Source: Catenibacterium mitsuoka_A (GTDB taxonomy: Bacteria > Bacillota_I > Bacilli_A > Erysipelotrichales > Coprobacillaceae). From it: 64,000 nt of DNA. The notes beneath the pieces are model-generated. The model had not been told where the DNA came from. It searched no databases and worked only from the letters and a program-made list of their open reading frames with translations. Positions within the stretch are counted from its first letter, which is position 1. Each line of letters opens with the position of its first letter. Below, piece after piece: positions 48,482 to 56,855 of this stretch. The stretch lies in NCBI RefSeq assembly GCF_964259225.1, contig NZ_CAXVKN010000001.1; one strand, written 5' to 3'. The translations under genes were made by a program, and so were the position numbers.

Positions 48482-48566
48482 TACGGCCTCTCTACGCTGG
48501 TATTACCCAGATCAGATGCTAAGGGACAAGGCTTTCACCTATCTCAGCAATAAATGCGCCCCTGGC
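48482..48566 (-). promoter_or_regulatory. TPP riboswitch of thiT
   Basis: On the minus strand: AGGGGCGC, GCTGAGATAGG, CATCTGATCTGGGTAATACC and CAGCGTAGAG match the THI-box order. It lies 56 bp ahead of the disrupted thiT start and appears intact. Confidence 0.93.
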
Positions 48567-48672
48567 AATAGTGATTACATTACAGAACATTCTTTTTGTC
48601 ACGTAATCTAAATTTATAGTAGAAATGTTAGGGGTTTCTGTTTATAATAGGGGTGTTTAGGAGGATATAAGC

Positions 48673-49863
48673 ATGTCAAAAGTTTTAGCAGTTAACTGTG
48701 GAAGTTCTTCATTGAAATTCCAGTTATTTGAAATGAATACTGAAAGTGTTATCACTTCTGGTATTATTGAAAGAATCGGTATGGAAGATTCAATCTTCAC
48801 TATCAAGTATAATGGTACTAAAGATAAGAAGGTCTTTGCAGTTCCTACTCACAAGGAAGCAGTACAAGTATTACTTGATACATTAATTGAAAAGAAGATT
48901 GTTGAACATTTAGATGAAATCAAGGGTATTGGTCATCGTGTTGTACAAGGTGGTCCTTATTTTGATGGGTCTTGTGTTGTAAATGATGATGTGATCGCTA
49001 AGATTGATGAATTATCACCACTTGCACCACTTCATAACCCTGCACATATTATTGGTATCAAAGCATTCAAGGAAGCTATTCCTACTGCAGGTGCTGTTGT
49101 AGTATTTGATACAGCATTCCATCACTCTATTAAACCTGAAAACGCCGTTTACCCAATTCCATATAAGTTCTATGAAGAAAACAAGATTAGAAAATATGGT
49201 GCACATGGTACTTCTCATTACTATGTATCAAAGCGTACTCAGGAATTATTAGGCAACCCTGAACATGCTAATATTATTGTATGTCATTTAGGTGCAGGTG
49301 CTTCACTTTGTGCTGTAAAGGATGGTAAATCTATTGATACTTCTATGGGTCTTACACCTCTTGCTGGTGTCATGATGGCAACTCGTTCTGGTGATATTGA
49401 TGCATCTGTTGTAGACCACTTAATTGAAAATCTTGGATATGATATGAAGACTGTATTCAAGATGTTAAATAAGGAATCTGGTTTATTAGGTGTATCTGGA
49501 GTGTCTGGTGATATGAGAGATATCATTGATGCAAAAGATGCTGGTAACCAAAGAGCCGAATTAGCTTTTAACATGTTTAGAAAACGTGTTGCTGATTATA
49601 TTGGTTCTTATTTTGTAGAACTTGGACATGTTGATGCAATTTCATTCACAGCTGGTATTGGTGAAAACAGCTTTATCGCAAGAGAAGCAATTATTGATCT
49701 AATTAAAGAAGCATTAGGCATCGTACTAGATGATAAGGCTAATGTAGAAGGTCATGGTGAAAGATTAATTTCTGCACCTGAATCTAAGATCAAGGTATTC
49801 GTAGTACCAACTGATGAAGAATTAGTGATTGCAAGAGATACAAAAGAATTATTAAACTTATAA
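48673..49863 (+). CDS. ackA: Acetate kinase
   Basis: 396-aa ASKHA-fold kinase that makes ATP and acetate from acetyl phosphate. N-terminal VLAVNCGSSSLKFQLFEM, central FDTAFHHSIKP, CHLGAGASLCAVKDGKSIDTSMG and FTAGIGENS motifs are all present. pta is not adjacent. A TATAAT-like box lies at 48646-48652 and AGGAGG before the ATG. It is central to fermentative metabolism. Confidence 0.98.
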   Translation: MSKVLAVNCGSSSLKFQLFEMNTESVITSGIIERIGMEDSIFTIKYNGTKDKKVFAVPTHKEAVQVLLDTLIEKKIVEHLDEIKGIGHRVVQGGPYFDGSCVVNDDVIAKIDELSPLAPLHNPAHIIGIKAFKEAIPTAGAVVVFDTAFHHSIKPENAVYPIPYKFYEENKIRKYGAHGTSHYYVSKRTQELLGNPEHANIIVCHLGAGASLCAVKDGKSIDTSMGLTPLAGVMMATRSGDIDASVVDHLIENLGYDMKTVFKMLNKESGLLGVSGVSGDMRDIIDAKDAGNQRAELAFNMFRKRVADYIGSYFVELGHVDAISFTAGIGENSFIAREAIIDLIKEALGIVLDDKANVEGHGERLISAPESKIKVFVVPTDEELVIARDTKELLNL

Positions 49864-49868
49864 GATAA

Positions 49869-49904
49869 GTGAGCATCGCTTTAAGGCGATGCTCACTTTT
49901 TTTG
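49869..49904 (+). terminator. ackA terminator
   Basis: GTGAGCATCGC / GCGATGCTCAC stem plus eight T. Confidence 0.92.
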
Positions 49905-49907
49905 TAT

Positions 49908-49938
49908 CGAAAAAGAACGTATAGTTTCTATACGTCCC
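49908..49938 (-). terminator. Terminator of the P-loop kinase gene
   Basis: On the minus strand ACGTATAG-AAA-CTATACGT then TTCTTTTTC, 25 bp past the kinase stop. Confidence 0.7.
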
Positions 49939-49963
49939 TTCAACAAATTGGAATTTGGCGGTA

Positions 49964-50461
49964 TCACAACAGCTTTATCTCATTGGCAATCATAGCCACA
50001 GTTTTGGCGTTGGTATCAATTTTAATGGTATTGAGTGCTTGATACATCGGTATTCTTGCTATGCTTCGCTCAATTATATCTTCAGAACGGATACCTCTTT
50101 CTACATCCATTGCCAATCTTTCACACAGAGTCTTTTCATCCGCTACAAGCGAGACGCATTTCACCTCACAGTTCTGTGTATCCAGCTTCTCAAGTATGGA
50201 ATTGATGATACTCTGCTCGTGCATCACCCAACAAAAAATGATATTCTCGTACGCAGAACACTTCAGAAAATTATCGAGTAAATAACAAATATTATTTGTC
50301 ACCATTGCTTTTGTTTCATCGGTTACTTGGAACGGACTTGCATCCCAGCACCAATCTCCGTCAAGAAATACGCTATTCGGCAAATCCTGTTTGAGCTGTT
50401 GGCACACAGTTGTTTTTCCAATTCCCATAGTGCCACCAACCATATATAAAGTTTTCATCAT
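49964..50461 (-). CDS. P-loop nucleotide kinase-like protein
   Basis: 165 aa with Walker A GGTMGIGKTT at residues 9-18 and FLDGDWCWDASPF as the likely substrate-side motif, with an Arg-rich lid (CERLAMDVERGIRSEDIIERS). It resembles AAA_33/shikimate-kinase-like small kinases. Codon use (more CTC, GCG, TCG, ACG) differs from neighbouring genes, suggesting later acquisition. The substrate is unknown. Confidence 0.7.
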   Translation of the reverse strand: MMKTLYMVGGTMGIGKTTVCQQLKQDLPNSVFLDGDWCWDASPFQVTDETKAMVTNNICYLLDNFLKCSAYENIIFCWVMHEQSIINSILEKLDTQNCEVKCVSLVADEKTLCERLAMDVERGIRSEDIIERSIARIPMYQALNTIKIDTNAKTVAMIANEIKLL

Positions 50462-50483
50462 TCACACCTACAACTTCCAATTT

Positions 50484-50789
50484 TTAAATCACAAACTGTA
50501 CAATATAGGATGCTAATATGGCTGCAACAGCCACAAATACAAGTCCTTTTCCCTTATAACTAAAAAATACTGCAACTATAATACCTACACAAGATTCTAC
50601 TAAGTTAGGTGTAGAGTTAAAGACACCAGGGAAAGTCAATGCTCCTAATACTGCATAAGGCAGATAATAAAGAGCTGAATTGATAAACTGAGATGTAATC
50701 TTCTTTCTAAAGAAAGTAAGTGGTAGAAAACGAGGCAGATAAGTAAAGAGTGCCATCACTAAGACAGCTAGTATCTGATATCTTGTCAT
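50484..50789 (-). CDS. azlD: AzlD family branched-chain amino acid transport subunit
   Basis: 101-aa membrane protein with three to four hydrophobic segments and the family start YLPRFLPLTFFRKK. It pairs with AzlC to export branched-chain amino acids or analogues. It overlaps azlC by 4 bp. Confidence 0.9.
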   Translation of the reverse strand: MTRYQILAVLVMALFTYLPRFLPLTFFRKKITSQFINSALYYLPYAVLGALTFPGVFNSTPNLVESCVGIIVAVFFSYKGKGLVFVAVAAILASYIVQFVI

Positions 50790-51481
50790 GCTTCATCCTC
50801 CCTTGGAAATAACCAGGCACCCATACATGTCGCAATGAGTGTTGCACTAATCAAGCGTACTCCAGTACTCATAACATTAAATAATGGCACATAGGTAAAG
50901 AGTGTATGGACTCCAATAGAAATTAATACCACGATAGTTACTGGTATTGAATCTTTCATTGCAGGTACAATAAGAGCTAAGAACATACCATATAAAGCAA
51001 TTCCCATAGCACCTTGCAGGGCTAAAGGCAATAAACCCATAATAAATTCTCCCGCAAGAGTACCTCCTACCCATCCTATAATAGGTGTAAGAATAAAGCC
51101 TAGCATAAACTTAAATGTGAGTTTGCCAGGTTGCAGACTGGCTAACGCAAATGTTTCATCTGTAATTCCAAAAGAGATGATCATACGTTCAATTGTGTTC
51201 ATCTTCTCATCAATCTTCTGCGATAAAGAGAGACTCATCAAGAAATATCTAAAATTAATCAACAATAACGTAATCGCAATTTCTAAATAAGTACTATCAG
51301 ATAAAATCAATTGTACTCCTGCAAACTGTCCTGAACTTGTTAAGTTTGTAAGAGATATAAAAGTGGCCAGTCCTAGAGGCAAGCCACTTGAGACGCATAA
51401 TACTCCAAAAGAAAAGGCAACTGGGAAGTATCCAAGTGCAATTGGAATACTTTTCTTCATTCCTTTCATTATTTCATTCAT
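50786..51481 (-). CDS. azlC: AzlC family branched-chain amino acid permease
   Basis: 231-aa permease with six or more hydrophobic segments. The N-terminal SIPIALGYFPVAFSFGVL and LTNLTSSGQFAGVQL motifs match AzlC. It works with AzlD. No Lrp-like AzlB gene is adjacent. Confidence 0.9.
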   Translation of the reverse strand: MNEIMKGMKKSIPIALGYFPVAFSFGVLCVSSGLPLGLATFISLTNLTSSGQFAGVQLILSDSTYLEIAITLLLINFRYFLMSLSLSQKIDEKMNTIERMIISFGITDETFALASLQPGKLTFKFMLGFILTPIIGWVGGTLAGEFIMGLLPLALQGAMGIALYGMFLALIVPAMKDSIPVTIVVLISIGVHTLFTYVPLFNVMSTGVRLISATLIATCMGAWLFPREDEA

Positions 51482-51517
51482 ATTTCATCACCACGAGTAT
51501 CATAGCACAAATAGAAC

Positions 51518-52042
51518 TTAAAATAAGTGTTCTATTATGAATTTTCTAATTTCTTCTTGATCATCACAGACGTTATAGAATGGTTTACGACAATCAAGTC
51601 TTTGAATATCTACTGTACGTAAATCAGTTAATTGCATTCTAGAATGCGTAATCATCCCATGCTCATCTAGGACTGTTAAGTCCTTTTCAAAGTGTGGATT
51701 GACTGGTGATGATTCTTTTTTTATGGATGTACAAGGTATAATTAACATCTTATAGCCTAAATCTTTTACAACATAACACCAATGCCCATCCATGAGTTCC
51801 TTAGGAAATCCCCTACCAATATTAAAATAAGCCATCTGATGTTCTTTTGGACGCTTATGGACATGATAATAAGTATCTGATGGTGAACCATCCTTTACAA
51901 GTGAACAATAGAAATAAGATAACTGACTTGTTTGATGTAATAAAGAACGTGAATATTTCTCTACATCATATAAGCCACTCGCATCTAACTTCTTTAAGTA
52001 CTTCTTCATTTCTTCAATATTTCCTTCTAGATCTTCTTTCAT
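51518..52042 (-). CDS. PemK/MazF-like protein (possible orphan toxin)
   Basis: 174 aa. The second half resembles the PemK/MazF fold: GHWCYVVKDLGYKMLIIPCTS (beta strands with the family's ...VIPLTS) and SRMQLTDLRTVDIQRL, like the SxxxLxQIRTIDKxRL end of MazF. The first 60 residues are helical. No antitoxin gene is visible on either side. It could be a ribonuclease toxin whose helical N-terminus self-inhibits, or a non-toxic family member. GGAGG precedes the ATG. Confidence 0.55.
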   Translation of the reverse strand: MKEDLEGNIEEMKKYLKKLDASGLYDVEKYSRSLLHQTSQLSYFYCSLVKDGSPSDTYYHVHKRPKEHQMAYFNIGRGFPKELMDGHWCYVVKDLGYKMLIIPCTSIKKESSPVNPHFEKDLTVLDEHGMITHSRMQLTDLRTVDIQRLDCRKPFYNVCDDQEEIRKFIIEHLF

Positions 52043-52154
52043 ATAAAAATCCCCTCCTACTTATATATATACTTTTAATTTTTTTATATTTCTCCCTAAT
52101 TTATATATAAAGTTATATATAGTTTTCATATTTTTAAAATATCAATATTTCCAA

Positions 52155-52182
52155 TTGATTTATCCCAATTCACGTATATAAT
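52155..52182 (+). promoter_or_regulatory. glmS promoter
   Basis: TTGATT (52155-52160) and TATAAT (52177-52182) with a 16-bp spacer. The region 52043-52154 is extremely AT-rich and shows nothing else. Confidence 0.65.
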
Positions 52183-52204
52183 ATTCACCGTTAAGATAAA
52201 GTGA

Positions 52205-52350
52205 TAGATTATAAAGCGCCAGGACTTATATAAGTTGACGAGGACTAGATTAATCGAATGATTCGGCGGATGGTCTAGAGGCATAGTACTGCCTAAGCGA
52301 TGAACAAAAACATTGAGTGATCAATGAACAGATTTCATCAGGTACTCCTT
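52205..52350 (+). ncRNA. glmS ribozyme-riboswitch
   Basis: The diagnostic core is AGCGCCAGGACT, AGTTGACGAGGA and ATTCGGCGGATGG, with self-cleavage expected between A52215 and G52216. Glucosamine-6-phosphate activates cleavage and so lowers GlmS. It precedes glmS directly. Confidence 0.94.
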
Positions 52351-52392
52351 TGTTTTAACGTTTTTATTCCACAAAACAAGGAGGACAAGATT

Positions 52393-54192
52393 ATGTGTGG
52401 TATTACAGCTTATTGCGGCAATGGTGAAGCCCTACCTTTCTTAATGCAGGGACTCGCAAAATTAGAATATAGAGGATATGACTCTGCAGGTGTAACAGTA
52501 TTAAATAATGTACTTACAACTGTAAAATGTAAAGGTCGTTTAAAGAACCTTGAAGGAAAGTTAAAGGATCATGATATGACTGGTCATGTAGGTATTGGTC
52601 ATACAAGATGGGCAACTCATGGTATCCCTTCTAACTTAAATTCACATCCTCATACAAACCCAAGTAACACTATCTCTATTGTACACAATGGTATCATTGA
52701 AAACTATAGAGAATTAAAAGATATTTTGCTAGAAAAAGGTTATTCATTCCAGAGTGAAACAGATTCAGAAGTTGTTGTTATGTGTTTAGACTATTTCTAT
52801 GAAGGAGATCTTCTAGAAGCAGTGAAGAAAACATTAAACTGTATTGATGGTAGCTATGCTTTATGTATTGTTTCTACAGAGCATCCTGATGAAGTTGTTG
52901 TTGCTAAAAAGGCAAGTCCACTCGTTATTGGACGTACTGAAGATGCAAGTGTTGCAGCTAGTGATATTCCAGCTTTACTTGCTTATACTAAAGATGTTTA
53001 TTTCTTAGATGATTTAGAAATGGCTGTATTAAAGAAAGACAGCATTACTTTCTACAATGAAGATGGTAAAGAAATCACTAAAGAAATGACTACTATTCCT
53101 TATGATATGGAAGCGGCTCAGAAAAATGGTTTTGATACATATATGTTAAAGGAAATCAATGAACAGCCTCATGTCATTCAGGAAACTTTAAGAGGTCGTA
53201 TCTTTGAACATTCAATCGTATTAGATGAATTAAAAGATGTTGATTTCAATAAGTTTAATAAGGTTTATTATGTTGCATGTGGTACTGCTTATCATGCAGG
53301 ATTATGTGGAGCATCTATCCTTGAACGTGCAACACGTTTACCAGTCCTTACTCAGGTAGCAAGTGAATTCCGTTATAATGATCCAATCATCGATGAAAAG
53401 ACATTATGTATCTTTGTATCACAATCTGGTGAAACAGCTGACACTCTTGCTGCATTAAAACTTGCTAATGAAAAAGGATGTACAACTATTGCCGTAACTA
53501 ACGTCTTAGGCTCTACAATTTCTAGAGAGGCACAACATACACTTTATACTTGTGCAGGACCTGAAATTGCAGTTGCATCTACTAAAGCTTATACAACTCA
53601 GTTAGTATTACTTACTTTAATCGCATTATATATTGCAGATAAAAGAGGAGATGCTGTAGACACTGATTTAATGGAACAGTTAAATAACCTTCCAGAATAT
53701 GTATCTAAGTTAATTGATGATGAATCAATCTTCGAAAACTACGCAAAAGCATTGAAAGATAAACATGACTGCTACTTTATTGGTAGAAGTTTAGATTATG
53801 CAAGTGTATTAGAAGGTGCTTTAAAGCTTAAGGAAGTTTCTTATGTACATGCTGATGCTTATATTGCTGGTGAATTAAAGCATGGTCCTATTGCCTTAAT
53901 TGAACCAGGTACTGTAGTCATTGCAGTAGCCACTCAGCCTCACGTTGCAGCTAAGACTATTTCTAATATTCAAGAAACAATCGCAAGAGGTGCTGAAGTT
54001 ATCCTATTTACTGTAGAAGGACAGGAAGTTAGTGGTGTAGAAAACATCTATTACTTACCAGATATCAATCCTTTATTACAGAGTGTACTTGTAGCTATCC
54101 CATTACAGCTCATTGCATATCATACAGCATGCATTAAGGGTTGTGATGTAGATAAACCTCGTAACCTTGCTAAATCAGTCACTGTAGAATAA
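52393..54192 (+). CDS. glmS: Glutamine--fructose-6-phosphate aminotransferase GlmS
   Basis: 599 aa. Start set at 52393 because the mature protein must begin with the catalytic Cys (MCGITAYCG), AAGGAGG lies nine bases upstream, and a longer frame from 52324 would run into the ribozyme. N-terminal glutaminase (GHTRWATHG), two SIS isomerase domains (SQSGETADTLAAL; VEGALKLKEVSYVHADAY) and the C-terminal KSVTVE. It makes GlcN-6-P for cell wall synthesis. Confidence 0.97.
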   Translation: MCGITAYCGNGEALPFLMQGLAKLEYRGYDSAGVTVLNNVLTTVKCKGRLKNLEGKLKDHDMTGHVGIGHTRWATHGIPSNLNSHPHTNPSNTISIVHNGIIENYRELKDILLEKGYSFQSETDSEVVVMCLDYFYEGDLLEAVKKTLNCIDGSYALCIVSTEHPDEVVVAKKASPLVIGRTEDASVAASDIPALLAYTKDVYFLDDLEMAVLKKDSITFYNEDGKEITKEMTTIPYDMEAAQKNGFDTYMLKEINEQPHVIQETLRGRIFEHSIVLDELKDVDFNKFNKVYYVACGTAYHAGLCGASILERATRLPVLTQVASEFRYNDPIIDEKTLCIFVSQSGETADTLAALKLANEKGCTTIAVTNVLGSTISREAQHTLYTCAGPEIAVASTKAYTTQLVLLTLIALYIADKRGDAVDTDLMEQLNNLPEYVSKLIDDESIFENYAKALKDKHDCYFIGRSLDYASVLEGALKLKEVSYVHADAYIAGELKHGPIALIEPGTVVIAVATQPHVAAKTISNIQETIARGAEVILFTVEGQEVSGVENIYYLPDINPLLQSVLVAIPLQLIAYHTACIKGCDVDKPRNLAKSVTVE

Positions 54193-54218
54193 CGAACGGA
54201 GAACTCCGTTCGTTTTTT
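54191..54218 (+). terminator. glmS terminator
   Basis: CGAACGGAG / CTCCGTTCG stem plus six T. Confidence 0.9.
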
Positions 54219-54267
54219 CTTCACATCAATAATAAAAAAATGTATAATATCTCGTAGGGGTGATAAT

Positions 54268-55515
54268 GTGGAAGAATCAAAAGTAAAAGATTTAACGGCT
54301 TATAAGAACCGTTTCGAAGAGGATGCCTCTTCATTCAGCGAATTCCAGGCACGTGATTTCGTTAAAGAATTAAAGAATCAGGGTAAGACTGATGAAGCTA
54401 TTGAAGTAGGAAGAACATTCCTTGAAATGGCACCAGAATTAAAAGGATATATCAATTATTTTGGCTATGCTCTTTATAATAAGTATATCAACATCGATGA
54501 TGAAGAAATTTCTAAGAACGAAAGTTTATTCTATGGTATCTTAGAAGAAATTGCTAAATATTGTAAGCAGGAGAGATATTCTCCACTTGAAGCTGCAGTC
54601 AATAAGGCTATTAAACATGTATTAAAGGCTAATCCAGTAGACTATAAGAAGTTATCTGAATTATTAGACTACTTAGATGCACCTACTCTAGAAGATAAAC
54701 CATTCGTTAATAAAGATGGTAAAGAATTCGAAAGTAAGAAAGAAAAATGGTATCGTATGAAAGTACGTGCATTATATGAACTTGAATCATATAGAGCATG
54801 TGTTGAAACTGCGAACATCGCTTTCACTTATAACTTAAAGTGGCATTATAACAACCTTAACTGGGTTAAATATTATCGTGCTAGTTCTTTAGTTGAACTT
54901 GGACGTTATGAAGAAGCTGAAAATGAATTCATCGCTTTACAGGGTCATTTCAATGCAGTAGATTCATTTGAAATCCTTTATAAGCTTTATATGAATACAA
55001 ATCGTGAAGATGATGCTTATACACTTCTCATCGATAAATTCTTCAAGGGTGGATTCGATTATAAGAATATCGAAGATTACAAGAAGATTTCAGCAATGGC
55101 AAAGGCTAAGGGTCAGGATAAGGCTCATGCACTTGCAGAATGCCTCATTAAGAAGCTAGAAGAGGAAAATGGTAAAACATATGAAGCTGATGCTGATTTA
55201 GCTGATTATGCTGATTTAACTGCCAGCGATGCATTTGATCGTGTATATAGTGAAGTTGTTTATCATCTAGAAAACTACATTACTCGTCATGAAGGTAAAG
55301 TAGTATTCTACAATCATGATAAGAATTTTGGTAGTATCTTCCAGGATGGTGAAGAAAACTTATTCTTCAGACAGGCTGATTTCCTTGATGATGAAGAAGT
55401 TGAAAAGTATGACGTTGTTGAATACAGCGTAATTAAGACTTATGATAGAAAGCGTCAGCAGATGAGTTCTAAGGCCGTCCTTTTAAAAGTTCTTTACGAA
55501 GAAATCAACTACTAA
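54268..55515 (+). CDS. TPR-like repeat protein with C-terminal cold-shock/S1-like domain
   Basis: 415 aa starting at GTG preceded by AGGGGTGAT. Residues about 30-300 form helical pairs in TPR style (e.g. LGRYEEAENEFIALQGHFN and EAIEVGRTFLEMAPEL). The last 80 residues (HEGKVVFYNHDKNFGSIFQDGEENLFFRQADF) look like a cold-shock domain with FGSI / LFFRQADF resembling GFGFI / VFVHFSAI. This suggests a nucleic-acid-linked scaffold, e.g. in translation control. I do not recognise a named family. Confidence 0.6.
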   Translation: MEESKVKDLTAYKNRFEEDASSFSEFQARDFVKELKNQGKTDEAIEVGRTFLEMAPELKGYINYFGYALYNKYINIDDEEISKNESLFYGILEEIAKYCKQERYSPLEAAVNKAIKHVLKANPVDYKKLSELLDYLDAPTLEDKPFVNKDGKEFESKKEKWYRMKVRALYELESYRACVETANIAFTYNLKWHYNNLNWVKYYRASSLVELGRYEEAENEFIALQGHFNAVDSFEILYKLYMNTNREDDAYTLLIDKFFKGGFDYKNIEDYKKISAMAKAKGQDKAHALAECLIKKLEEENGKTYEADADLADYADLTASDAFDRVYSEVVYHLENYITRHEGKVVFYNHDKNFGSIFQDGEENLFFRQADFLDDEEVEKYDVVEYSVIKTYDRKRQQMSSKAVLLKVLYEEINY

Positions 55516-55539
55516 GAGCAGAAATATCTGCTCTTTTTT
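55514..55539 (+). terminator. Terminator after the TPR gene
   Basis: AAGAGCAGA / TCTGCTCTT stem followed by T-run. Confidence 0.85.
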
Positions 55540-55627
55540 CTTATATTTCTTTTTGTTTTTTCCCTAACTTTTAAAAGTTTTATTTGACTTTTCCTTAATA
55601 TTTCTATATTATATTTTTATATTATAA

Positions 55628-55840
55628 AAACAGAGAAATGACATAGTAAAGAAATGTGAGGCATAAGAGATATGATGGCTGGTGCGAATCATACGCAGAC
55701 ATTCTTGAATTCACCATGGAGTTGGAAGTACAAAATACTTCCCGGGTTGCCCGTTATTGCTATTTAGTGAGGTTAGTCTATGACTAATGAACTAGAGGTG
55801 GTACCGCGATAATTCGCCCTCTTGGGGTGAATTTTTTTGT
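55628..55840 (+). promoter_or_regulatory. T-box leader, specifier reads UUC (phenylalanine)
   Basis: Canonical T-box sequence AGGTGGTACCGCG (55795-55807) and a following terminator (AATTCGCCC / GGGGTGAATT plus T-run, 55811-55838). In stem I an AGTA loop (55647-55650) is followed by AAGAAATG that pairs with CATTCTT; the next bases are GAA-TTC-A, placing TTC (Phe) as the specifier codon. The T-box bulge is TGGT, which pairs with a tRNA ending A73-CCA, as tRNA-Phe does. Confidence 0.9.
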
Positions 55841-55873
55841 TTTTAGGGGAAAGAAAAAAGGGAGGAATCTATT

Positions 55874-56842
55874 ATGAAGAAGTTTGTATGTGGTTTAATG
55901 GCAGTCGGTCTAGCATTAACTGGCTGTGGTAGTCAGTCTAGCACTAAAGATAAGGCTGATGTAAAAGTTGGAGTCATCCAGTATATGCAGCACGATGCAT
56001 TGGATGCATCATATAAGGGATTTAAGGATACTCTTGTAAAAGCAGGATATAAAGCTTCTAATATTACTTTAAAGAATGCCAGTGGTGAAAACTCTAACTG
56101 TGAAACTATTGCAGAAAGCTTAGTGAACGATGGAAATGATTTAATTTATGCAATTGCAACTCCTGCAGCTCAGGCTGTTGTAAAGAAGACCAAAGATATT
56201 CCAGTTGTTGTATCTGCTGTTACTGATCCAGCTGGCAGTAAATTAGTAAAATCAAATAAAAAACCTGGTGGAAATGTGACTGGAGCAAGTGATTTAACAC
56301 CAGTTAAAGAACAGATTAAATTATTAAAACAGATTATGCCTAACGCAAAGACTGTTGCTGTTATGTATGCAGGTAATGAATCTAACTCTGAAATTCAGGG
56401 TAAGATGGCTGTCAAAGAAATCAAAACTCAGGGTATGACACCATTAGTAAAGACTGTTTCTGAATCTAATGAAATCCAGTCAGTTACTGATTCTATTGTA
56501 GGTAAAGCAGATGCTTTATATATTCCAACTGATAACCTACTTGCTTCTAACATCCCAGCAGTTGTAAAAGTAACTGATCAGGCTAAAATCCCTGTTATTG
56601 TTGGTGAAGAAGGTATGTGTGCTAAAGGTGGTTTAGCTACTTATGGTATTGATTACTATAACTTAGGTAGTATCGCTGGTAAGCAGGCCATTAAGATCTT
56701 AACTGGTAAAGGTAAGCCAGCTACTATGCCTATCGAATACTTAAAAGCGAGTGATTGTAAATTAAAGGTCAACAAAGCTCAGATGGAAAAGCTTGGTATT
56801 AAAGTTCCACAGGAAGTATTAGATAAGGCTGAACTTATTTAA
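55874..56842 (+). CDS. ABC transporter substrate-binding lipoprotein (TrpX-like)
   Basis: 322 aa. Lipoprotein signal ending LTGC at residue 19. The PF04392-type fold shows VGVIQYMQHDALDASYKGFKD at the start of the mature protein and IYAIATPAAQAVVKKT, PVVVSAVTDP, and PVIVGEEGMCAKGGLATYGIDY later. Relatives (TrpX/tryptophan-type) bind aromatic amino acids. The T-box upstream points to phenylalanine as cue. First gene of a three-gene operon. Confidence 0.85.
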   Translation: MKKFVCGLMAVGLALTGCGSQSSTKDKADVKVGVIQYMQHDALDASYKGFKDTLVKAGYKASNITLKNASGENSNCETIAESLVNDGNDLIYAIATPAAQAVVKKTKDIPVVVSAVTDPAGSKLVKSNKKPGGNVTGASDLTPVKEQIKLLKQIMPNAKTVAVMYAGNESNSEIQGKMAVKEIKTQGMTPLVKTVSESNEIQSVTDSIVGKADALYIPTDNLLASNIPAVVKVTDQAKIPVIVGEEGMCAKGGLATYGIDYYNLGSIAGKQAIKILTGKGKPATMPIEYLKASDCKLKVNKAQMEKLGIKVPQEVLDKAELI

Positions 56843-56855
56843 GGAGTGAATGAGA

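Noticed and set aside
52324..52392. Upstream extension of glmS giving 23 more residues
   Set aside because: It overlaps the glmS ribozyme region, lacks a ribosome binding site, and would remove the required N-terminal Cys after Met.
55711..55722. TGG as the T-box specifier, implying tryptophan
   Set aside because: It falls in the lower helix when the AGTA/GAA loop is aligned; TTC sits directly after GAA and the TGGT bulge argues against tRNA-Trp.
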